This document shows positions 1 through 5,155 of a DNA stretch of 5,155 bases, piece after piece (the stretch's first letter is position 1; every line of letters begins with the position of its first letter). Both the position numbers and the translations under genes were made by a program. This DNA comes from Balneolaceae bacterium. GTDB taxonomy: Bacteria > Bacteroidota > Rhodothermia > Balneolales > Balneolaceae. Under the pieces are notes generated by a model. That model did not search any database, had not been told where the DNA came from, and was given only the letters and a program-made list of their open reading frames with translations. Where the stretch lies: assembly GCA_007123785.1 (NCBI GenBank), contig SLGL01000057.1, forward strand, positions 1 to 5,155. Direction: 5' to 3'.

Positions 1-1415
1 ATACCGCCAGCATTGTCAGAGATGGGGCCGTATGCATCCACGGCGAGTTGAATCCCGGTATTGGAGAGCATTCCCACAGCCGCAATCGCTATTCCGAAGA
101 GTCCGGCAAGATGGAAAGAGGTCATAATCGCAAAAGCGATAATCAGAATCGGAATTCCAGTAGACATCATTCCAACACCAAGTCCGGAGATGATGTTTGT
201 TGCGTGGCCTGTAAGCGACTGTTCAGCAATGCCGATAACCGGCTTTTTGCCAAATCCAGTATAATACTCGGTAATCAGGCCAATACCCAGGCCGGAAAAC
301 AGCCCGATAATCGTGGCCAGATATACACCAAGAGAAGTATATTCAAACACCCGGCCGTAAAGCGGGTCGTTATAGCTCCAGCTTGAAGGAAGCAGCCAGG
401 TAATCAGGAAATAGAAAATCACAGCCATCAGAATGGCGGAACCAAACTCCCCGATATTCAGGGCTTTTTGAGGATCGCCTCCTTCTTCTTTTACACGTAC
501 CAGCAGCGTACCGATAATGGAAGTGATAATACCGGTTGCTGCAAGCATCAGCGGAAGAAAAACACCGCTCATACCACCAAGTGCAGCCCCTGCATCGGCA
601 TCAAAAATCGAGAAGAATACAGCCCCAAGTACCATCGCACCGATGATAGAGCCTACAAACGATTCAAACAGATCAGCGCCCATTCCGGCAACATCACCTA
701 CGTTATCTCCCACATTATCGGCAATTGTAGCAGGATTCAGCGGGTGATCTTCAGGAATTCCGGCCTCAACTTTTCCTACAAGGTCGGCACCTACGTCAGC
801 CGCTTTGGTATAAATACCACCACCCACACGTGCAAACAGGGCGATGGATGAAGCTCCGAAAGAAAATCCGGTAATTACAGTAATGACAAGGTTAAGAATG
901 GGATTGGATCCGTCTGCTGCTAATTGCGCGCCGGCAAGGTCGAACTGCCAGCTAAAGATTATAAAAAGCAAACTCAGGCCCAAAACACCAAGGCCTACTA
1001 CAGCAAGCCCCATAACAGAGCCGCCGGAAAAAGCCACTTCAAGAGCTTTTCCAAGACTGGTTCGTGCTGCGTTTGTGGTGCGAACATTCGCTTTTGTTGC
1101 AACTTTCATCCCGATAAAACCTGCAAGACCGGAACAGATGGCTCCCACAATAAAGGAAACTGCGATCATATAGGATGAACCCTCGGTTATAGCTCCCTGG
1201 TAGGAGAGCAGAATAGCCACGATAATAACAAAGATGGATAGTGTTTTATATTCGGCTCTGAGGAACGCCATCGCTCCATCAGAAATATGGCCTGCTATTC
1301 GCGCCATGTTCTCGTCTCCTACATCCTGCCGGGAAACCCAGCTTGCTTTAATGTAGGTAAAGAGAAGCGCCAGTAACCCGGCCACCGGTATTAAGTAAAA
1401 GATTGAGTGTAACAT
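1..1415 (-). CDS. hppA: Membrane-bound ion-pumping pyrophosphatase, N-terminal 471 residues (cut by the window edge)
   Basis: This is an integral membrane pyrophosphatase that hydrolyses cytosolic PPi and pumps H+ and/or Na+ out of the cell. The visible 471 codons are open to the edge; the family is usually about 670-800 residues, so roughly the last third is missing. Residue 1 is the ATG at 1415, directly followed by a first hydrophobic helix (about 3-21); more helices lie near 58-75, 82-104, 131-155, 172-196, 245-270, 283-306, 322-342 and 362-383. The family's substrate motifs are intact: GGGIYTKAADVGADLVGK (198-215) and the Asp-rich DNVGDNVGD (233-241), which in characterised members bind Mg-PPi. 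GADLFES (246-252) supplies the gate residues D248, E251 and S252. Later motifs include TEYYT (382-386) and GHATNIISGLGVGM (403-416). The segment that separates K+-dependent from K+-independent enzymes lies outside the window. The start is 39 nt after pth with no terminator between, so co-transcription is likely. The family call is firm; the pumped ion is not determined. Confidence 0.97.
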   Translation of the reverse strand, partial: MLHSIFYLIPVAGLLALLFTYIKASWVSRQDVGDENMARIAGHISDGAMAFLRAEYKTLSIFVIIVAILLSYQGAITEGSSYMIAVSFIVGAICSGLAGFIGMKVATKANVRTTNAARTSLGKALEVAFSGGSVMGLAVVGLGVLGLSLLFIIFSWQFDLAGAQLAADGSNPILNLVITVITGFSFGASSIALFARVGGGIYTKAADVGADLVGKVEAGIPEDHPLNPATIADNVGDNVGDVAGMGADLFESFVGSIIGAMVLGAVFFSIFDADAGAALGGMSGVFLPLMLAATGIITSIIGTLLVRVKEEGGDPQKALNIGEFGSAILMAVIFYFLITWLLPSSWSYNDPLYGRVFEYTSLGVYLATIIGLFSGLGIGLITEYYTGFGKKPVIGIAEQSLTGHATNIISGLGVGMMSTGIPILIIAFAIMTSFHLAGLFGIAIAAVGMLSNTGIQLAVDAYGPISDNAGG

Positions 1416-1454
1416 GTTTATGGTTCTTGTTTTTCAGTTAGCGATAGTATAATG

Positions 1455-2012
1455 TTAGTTAAATTTATTCATAGCCAAATCGATGCCACCACGAAGAAAC
1501 GCTAAAATTGCATCGGATGCAACCTCAAGAGCTTCATCTACCAATTTTCGCTGCGCAGTAGTAAATGGTTCAAGAACATATGCAGACTGACGCCCTCTTG
1601 GAAAATCATTGCCGATACCAATGCGCAGTCTTGGAAAATTCCTTGTTTGTAATTGCTCGATAATATCGGAAATCCCGTTGTGACCGCCTGCACTCCCTGA
1701 TGGCCGGATACGAATTCGTCCCGGCTCAAGATTAATATCATCGTAGCAAATCATGCACTCGGAAAGAGGATCGCCGGTCTGTGCCAGTGCTTTGGTTATT
1801 GCTTTGCCACTGCGGTTCATGTAGGTGGTGGGCTTAAGCAAAGTGACTTTTTTTCCTTTGAATTGCCCCTCCCCAAAAAAGAAAAGACCATTACCCTTTT
1901 TCAGAGTAATGGTCAATTTTTCTGATAATATGTCAATAAGTTCGAAACCTACGTTATGACGCGTACCATTGTATTCTAATCCGGGATTTCCCAGGCCAGC
2001 GATCATTGCCAT
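1455..2012 (-). CDS. pth: Peptidyl-tRNA hydrolase (bacterial Pth family)
   Basis: This cytosolic esterase cleaves peptidyl-tRNA released from stalled ribosomes, recycling tRNA. From the ATG at 2012 it has 185 residues, typical for bacterial Pth. Catalytic and binding positions known from E. coli Pth (N10, H20, N68, D93, N114) are all present, at N9 in GLGNPG, H19 in TRHNVG, N66 in TYMNRSG, D91 in YDDINL and N112 in GGHNG. RIGIG and the basic patch that follows are also conserved. The frame stays open to a TTG at 2018 and also has an ATG at 2006. I prefer 2012 because it gives MAMIAGLGNPG, close to the usual N-terminus, and an 18-nt gap to rplY equal to the prs-rplY gap; the ATG at 2006 is a real alternative, and no Shine-Dalgarno sequence decides between them. 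It is the third gene of the prs-rplY-pth cluster. Confidence 0.96.
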   Translation of the reverse strand: MAMIAGLGNPGLEYNGTRHNVGFELIDILSEKLTITLKKGNGLFFFGEGQFKGKKVTLLKPTTYMNRSGKAITKALAQTGDPLSECMICYDDINLEPGRIRIRPSGSAGGHNGISDIIEQLQTRNFPRLRIGIGNDFPRGRQSAYVLEPFTTAQRKLVDEALEVASDAILAFLRGGIDLAMNKFN

Positions 2013-2030
2013 AACCAAGAGATCAATATT

Positions 2031-2720
2031 TTATTCCTTTGTCTCTTCTGTTTCTTCGTCTTCGGCTTCTGCCTCTTCACCTTCTTCAACAGCTGCTTCC
2101 TCATCAGTAACAACTTCTTCGTCAACATCTTCTTCTTCAAGAGCTGATGTAAAGAGAGCTTCGGATTTCGGAGGCGCAATAGTCACGATGGTTTGCCTCG
2201 GGTCATCGAGAGGTTCAATGCCCTCAAGGTTAAGTTCGCTCACATGCAGTGAATCGCCAATATCAAGATCGGAAATATCGAGCTCGAATTGGGCAGGAAT
2301 TTTTTCGGGTATAACTTTTATGCGAACAATACGCAGAGGCTGAAATACCCGGCCACCGCCATCACGAACACCTTTTGCAACACCCGTAAGGCGTATAGGC
2401 ACCTTCAAATTCAACGGAGTTTTCTCATCCAGTACATAAAAATCGGCATGCAGAGCCCTGTCGGTTACAGGATCAAACTCTACGTTTTTAAGCAGTGTTT
2501 TGTACTCTTTCCCATCGATGGTAAGATTCTGCAGCTTTGTCTCACTTACAGATAATATCTTTTCAAGATCCACCTCACTGATGGAAAAGTTGATATTCTC
2601 TTTTACTTTAGGGCCATATAATATGGCAGGAATTCTTAACTCGTTGCGAAGTCCCAATGCAGATTTTCTGCCGGTTTCTCTTTTTACGCCTTCAAGTTTG
2701 TATAGTTCTGGTTGCTTCAT
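2031..2720 (-). CDS. rplY: 50S ribosomal protein bL25, CTC/TL5 two-domain form
   Basis: This is a ribosomal protein of the large subunit that binds 5S rRNA at the central protuberance. At 229 residues it is the long CTC form rather than the roughly 95-residue E. coli type. The N-terminal L25 domain (about 5-95) has the conserved GRKSALGLRNELRIPAILYG stretch (17-36) and the FDPVTDRALHADF motif (82-94). The C-terminal beta domain (about 100-186) carries VPIRLTGVAKGVRDGG (107-122) and ends near TIVTIAPPKSE. A strongly acidic, low-complexity tail of Glu, Asp and Ala (about 195-229) follows; such tails are common in this family and are probably disordered. The ATG start is 18 nt after the prs stop, and pth begins 18 nt after its own stop, so the three look co-transcribed. 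In Bacillus the equivalent gene ctc is general-stress induced; nothing here shows such control. Confidence 0.96.
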   Translation of the reverse strand: MKQPELYKLEGVKRETGRKSALGLRNELRIPAILYGPKVKENINFSISEVDLEKILSVSETKLQNLTIDGKEYKTLLKNVEFDPVTDRALHADFYVLDEKTPLNLKVPIRLTGVAKGVRDGGGRVFQPLRIVRIKVIPEKIPAQFELDISDLDIGDSLHVSELNLEGIEPLDDPRQTIVTIAPPKSEALFTSALEEEDVDEEVVTDEEAAVEEGEEAEAEDEETEETKE

Positions 2721-2738
2721 TGGTTTTCAGTTAATCAA

Positions 2739-3671
2739 TTAATCATCAAAAAGTGCACTTATCGTGTCGTTCGTATGAATTCGTTGTATCGCTTCGGCAA
2801 AAATACCCGCCACACTCAATACTTTAATTTTATGGGATGGTTTTCTCAGTGGTACCGTATCAGTAACCAACAGCTCATCAATCGGTGAATCTTCAATACG
2901 CTGGTATGCAGGCCCCGACAAAATCGGATGCGTGCAGGTAGCCATTACACTCAGGGCGCCACGTTCTTTCAGCGCCACTGCTGCGTTGGTAATTGTACCA
3001 GCCGTATCAATCAGGTCGTCGACAATCAGCACATGTTTTTTCTCAACTTCACCGATAATATTCATCACCTCAGCCACATTTTGCTTGGGACGGCGTTTAT
3101 CGATGAATGCAAGGCCTGCTCCCAATTTTTTAGAATAGGCTCTGGCCATCTTCAAGCTTCCGACATCTGGTGCAACTACCACAAAGTTTTCAATCGGATG
3201 TTTCTTAAAATAATCAATAAAAATACGGCTGGCATACAGATGATCCAGCGGAATATCAAAAAATCCCTGTATTTGGGAGGCATGAAGATCCATGGTTAAA
3301 ATCCGGTCGGCTCCAGCCTCAACCAGCACATTCGCAATCAGTTTTGATGCGATTGAAACCCTTGGCTGATCCTTTCGATCCTGTCTGGCATAACCAAAAT
3401 AAGGTATCACAGCTGTTACACGCTTTACCGATGCCCGTTTAGCTGCATCCAGAAGAAGTAAAAGCTCAATAATATTATCTCCCGGCGGGGGGGTAGACTG
3501 GATCACAAAAATATCTTCTCCCCTTATACTCTGCTCATACTTCACATAGAGTTCGCCATCAGAAAACGATTTAATGGTAACCTCACCAAGGTCGGCACCA
3601 TAACTTTCGGCGATTGCACGTGACAGTGCCAGGTTGCTTCTCCCTGCAAATATGGCTAAAGGCGTATCCAA
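2739..3671 (-). CDS. prs: Ribose-phosphate pyrophosphokinase (PRPP synthase, class I)
   Basis: This cytosolic enzyme converts ribose 5-phosphate and ATP to PRPP and AMP, feeding purine, pyrimidine, NAD, histidine and tryptophan synthesis. Its 310 residues match the usual length of about 310-320. Visible motifs are FSDGE (36-40), the YFGYARQDRK loop (91-100) that holds ATP-binding residues, DLHASQIQGFF (128-138) with the catalytic-region His130, VAPDVGSLKMA (167-176 region), the catalytic loop KRRPKQN (192-198), and the ribose-phosphate-binding loop VDDLIDTAGT (217-226). The start codon is TTG at 3671: an in-frame TAG lies immediately upstream, no ATG or GTG occurs in the first 20 codons, and the TTG yields the normal family N-terminus (TPLAIFAG). 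There is no clear Shine-Dalgarno sequence. It heads the tight prs-rplY-pth cluster. An intrinsic terminator ends only 21 nt upstream, so the source of its transcript is unclear. Confidence 0.97.
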   Translation of the reverse strand: MDTPLAIFAGRSNLALSRAIAESYGADLGEVTIKSFSDGELYVKYEQSIRGEDIFVIQSTPPPGDNIIELLLLLDAAKRASVKRVTAVIPYFGYARQDRKDQPRVSIASKLIANVLVEAGADRILTMDLHASQIQGFFDIPLDHLYASRIFIDYFKKHPIENFVVVAPDVGSLKMARAYSKKLGAGLAFIDKRRPKQNVAEVMNIIGEVEKKHVLIVDDLIDTAGTITNAAVALKERGALSVMATCTHPILSGPAYQRIEDSPIDELLVTDTVPLRKPSHKIKVLSVAGIFAEAIQRIHTNDTISALFDD

Positions 3672-3691
3672 CTAACTCTGTAGTCAAGTTT

Positions 3692-3729
3692 TAAAAAAAG
3701 AAAAAGGAGTACCTGTTTGGTATCCTTTT
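3692..3729 (-). terminator. Intrinsic terminator after tRNA-Gln
   Basis: Read on the minus strand, AAAAGGATACC (3729-3719) pairs with GGTACTCCTTTT (3713-3702) across a 5-nt loop. This gives an 11-bp stem with one bulged C. The stem runs directly into a T-rich tract, TTTTTCTTTTTTT (3705-3693). It begins about 10 nt after the tRNA 3' end, so it most likely ends the tRNA transcript. It also sits just upstream of prs and could act as an attenuator for readthrough into that operon. Confidence 0.85.
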
Positions 3730-3739
3730 CAAACAAACG

Positions 3740-3810
3740 TTGCCCGGGGAGGATTCGAACCCCCACTGACTGGACCAAAACCAGCTGTCCTGCCATTAGA
3801 CGACCGGGCA
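3740..3810 (-). tRNA. trnQ: tRNA-Gln, anticodon UUG
   Basis: The 71-nt minus-strand sequence folds as a complete cloverleaf. The acceptor stem TGCCCGG (3810-3804) pairs with CCGGGCA (3747-3741). The D stem is GTCT/GGAC with one G-T pair and the loop AATGGCA. The anticodon stem is GCTGG/CCAGT, and its seven-base loop TTTTGGT gives anticodon TTG, which reads the Gln codons CAA and CAG. The variable loop is 4 nt, and the T stem GGGGG/CCTCC holds the loop TTCGAAT. The discriminator is A at 3740, and the CCA end is not encoded (CGT follows), so CCA must be added after transcription. It lies between DUF2851 and prs, with its own promoter and terminator, and appears to be a monocistronic unit. Confidence 0.97.
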
Positions 3811-3832
3811 ATCTCGGTTCTTTGACAGACCC

Positions 3833-3863
3833 CAAAGATAGAGAGAGATTCCAAATCAATCAA
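3833..3863 (-). promoter_or_regulatory. Bacteroidota-type promoter for tRNA-Gln
   Basis: On the minus strand TTG (3863-3861) is followed after 20 nt by TATCTTTG (3840-3833). This matches the Bacteroidota primary-sigma consensus of TTG near -33 and TAnnTTTG near -7; a second TTG at 3859-3857 gives a 16-nt spacing. A start about 6 nt downstream of the -7 box would leave a leader of roughly 16 nt before the tRNA. The -33 box overlaps the end of the DUF2851 coding region (stop codon 3862-3860). No TATAAT-like box was seen here. Confidence 0.72.
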
Positions 3864-5032
3864 GAACGAATTGCATTTTTAAACACCTCGCACCGGTGAC
3901 AGTTCCGCTTGATACAGTATCTCTTGAATTGATGGGCCAGCCCAAGACAATTGGCTGTACCGCTTACATCAAAGCCCGCTTTCCTGAAGGGTTGAACGAC
4001 TTCCTCCGGAACGGTTTGTGCCTCGCTGCTCCAGGATTCAAAAGCACCTGCCATCAGCGATTTGGAATGAAGCAGCTCCCCCAGCAGATAAAGTGCAGGT
4101 AAATAGACCGTATGCTTCAGAAGATTCAGCCGGGACTTCCCGGGCAGTTTGCCGGTAGTGATTTGCCGGACAATCGAATTCCAGGACTTAAATGGCTCCC
4201 CTAAAAAATCCCTCAATGATTTGTTCATTACAACAAAATGAAACGCAGCAGCCTGAGCGGTTCTTTCGCCCGGCCTGCTTGCAGGACGCATACCTGTACT
4301 TTTCCAGGAAATCGGATCGATTTTATTATAGAAAGCTTCTTGATATACCCGATCTATGAAAGACTCTATTTCATCGGGCATATCTTCTTCTGTGATAATT
4401 CTTTTGGCAAGTTCCATCATCTGCTCCTGGTTGGCAGGAATTCCGAGAGTTCTGTAAATACCAGTGGTGAGTGCCTGTTTCCATGCAGAATCTACCGCGA
4501 TACCAGGTGGATAGTACTCAAGAATTTCCCTGGTTTTATAATCAAAATATTCACGGTGGGCTGTTTCAATCTGCCGCTCAAAAGCTTGTTGGCTGATAAA
4601 ATTCACATTTCCGCGGCAGGGAATCCCGCGGTTCTGCTTTATTTCGATGAGCCTGTTTAATTTCTTGTGCAAATAGGGCTTCAGACAGAGCGTGAACGGT
4701 TCGGAACCATCAGCGGTAACGGCCTGACGATGATTACGATCTTCAAAAATCACATGAAGAACCACACCGTTAAAGTTTTCATCTTTGTGGTGAGCGTGTT
4801 CAAACCACTCCTTTGAGGATCTGTGTATTTCAACACTGCCATGCCAATGCAAGTTGCCGGTTCTGATATGGGCACCAAAAAAATCGGGTCCGGATCCATG
4901 GTTCAATGTACCCTGGCTAATTATTTCCAAAGTATGGCCACACGCAGTTCGAAGGTTCCGGCAATTGAATTCAAGGAATTGCCAGATCCACTGGAATAGA
5001 CTTTCTTTATATGGAGGGGTGGTTTCAGACAT
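3860..5032 (-). CDS. DUF2851 family protein of unknown function
   Basis: This is a 390-residue protein that I recognise as DUF2851, a family known mostly from Bacteroidota and without an established function; members are usually a little longer, about 420 residues. The N-terminal block is the most conserved part: WIWQF (15-19), LNHGSGPDFFGAHI (43-56), WHGSVEIH (63-70), SSKEWFEHAHHKDE (72-85) and VVLHVIFED (90-98). A central block has YNKIDPISWKSTGMRP (235-250) and PGERTAQAAAF (254-264), matching the family's W..MRP..P..R.aQ signature. The C-terminus has cysteines C362, C373, C378 and C381 (the last three spaced CX4CX2C), which could bind a metal. No signal peptide or membrane helix is apparent, so it is probably cytosolic. 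The ATG at 5032 is the first possible start, because an in-frame TGA lies 3 nt upstream. The tRNA-Gln promoter begins inside its last codons. The N-terminal PD...EXH pattern recalls PD-(D/E)XK nucleases, but that is inference. Confidence 0.85.
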   Translation of the reverse strand: MSETTPPYKESLFQWIWQFLEFNCRNLRTACGHTLEIISQGTLNHGSGPDFFGAHIRTGNLHWHGSVEIHRSSKEWFEHAHHKDENFNGVVLHVIFEDRNHRQAVTADGSEPFTLCLKPYLHKKLNRLIEIKQNRGIPCRGNVNFISQQAFERQIETAHREYFDYKTREILEYYPPGIAVDSAWKQALTTGIYRTLGIPANQEQMMELAKRIITEEDMPDEIESFIDRVYQEAFYNKIDPISWKSTGMRPASRPGERTAQAAAFHFVVMNKSLRDFLGEPFKSWNSIVRQITTGKLPGKSRLNLLKHTVYLPALYLLGELLHSKSLMAGAFESWSSEAQTVPEEVVQPFRKAGFDVSGTANCLGLAHQFKRYCIKRNCHRCEVFKNAIRS

Positions 5033-5155
5033 AATTCAGGCAATTATCGTTGACAAACAAGAGATTTTCAGGTTTTTAAACAAGCCATTATCTGGATATT
5101 GTTTACTTTTCTTACTCAGGGAATGTGGGGCGAAAGTAGTACAATTCTTTTGATC
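5033..5155. other. Upstream region of the DUF2851 gene; no gene identified
   Basis: These 123 nt are AT-rich and should hold the leader of the DUF2851 gene. No clear TTG/TAnnTTTG promoter pair is visible on the minus strand; the nearest match, TACTTTCG at 5138-5131, has one mismatch, and its -33 region would fall at or beyond the edge. One minus-strand frame stays open from the edge to the TGA at 5038-5036, 39 codons with no recognisable protein features. The tail of an upstream gene therefore cannot be excluded, but it is not supported. Confidence 0.4.

Noticed and set aside
48..1178. Several plus-strand open frames
   Set aside because: They are antisense to hppA, whose minus-strand frame is continuous and carries all family motifs. 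Their translations have no recognisable domain.
1416..1454. TATACT (1450-1445, minus strand) as a -10 box for a separate hppA promoter
   Set aside because: There is no -35 element at suitable spacing and no TAnnTTTG box, so it is probably chance in AT-rich sequence.
1969..2343. Plus-strand serine-rich open frame
   Set aside because: Its Ser runs are the reverse reading of the Glu/Asp codons of the bL25 acidic tail, so it is a composition artefact.
3487..3493. Run of seven G (C on the coding strand) in prs as a possible frameshift
   Set aside because: The frame is intact across it and encodes the expected QSTPPPGDN segment of PRPP synthase.
3656..3859. Minus-strand 67-codon frame between DUF2851 and prs
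   Set aside because: It runs through the whole tRNA-Gln gene and the terminator and has no protein-like features.
5050..5079. Plus-strand TTGACA followed about 18 nt later by TTTTAA, a possible divergent sigma-70 promoter
   Set aside because: The -10 match is poor, the other promoter here is of the Bacteroidota type, and no plus-strand gene is visible before the edge.
5036..5155. Minus-strand frame open from the right edge to a TGA just before the DUF2851 start
   Set aside because: The 39 visible codons have no recognisable motif, and other frames are open at the edge too, so an upstream gene's tail cannot be supported.

Overview
All recognisable genes in this window lie on the minus strand, so transcription runs from right to left. 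The content is conserved housekeeping. In transcription order it holds a DUF2851 protein of unknown function (5032-3860), a tRNA-Gln(UUG) with its own promoter and an intrinsic terminator (3870-3692), ribose-phosphate pyrophosphokinase prs (3671-2739), the long CTC form of ribosomal protein bL25, rplY (2720-2031), peptidyl-tRNA hydrolase pth (2012-1455), and the first 471 codons of a membrane-bound ion-pumping pyrophosphatase, hppA (1415 to the left edge).

The organism is most likely a member of Bacteroidota or a close relative such as Balneolales/Rhodothermota. Three things support this. DUF2851 proteins are, as far as I recall, largely confined to that group. The tRNA promoter matches the Bacteroidota primary-sigma consensus (TTG, 20 nt, TATCTTTG) rather than the TTGACA/TATAAT type. 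Shine-Dalgarno sequences are absent or very weak before every gene. The order within the phylum is a guess from the protein sequences.

prs, rplY and pth are packed with 18-nt gaps and look like one operon; the same trio is contiguous in many bacteria, for example B. subtilis prs-ctc-spoVC. hppA follows pth after 39 nt with no terminator and is probably co-transcribed. The operon makes PRPP, provides a 5S rRNA-binding ribosomal protein, recycles peptidyl-tRNA, and ends with an enzyme that turns pyrophosphate, the by-product of PRPP-consuming and nucleotide-polymerising reactions, into an ion gradient.

I found no mobile element, CRISPR array, toxin-antitoxin or defence locus, and no convincing new system. 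The points most worth a second look are the tight tRNA-terminator-prs junction, with a TTG start for prs, and the nuclease-like motif plus C-terminal cysteine cluster in the DUF2851 protein.
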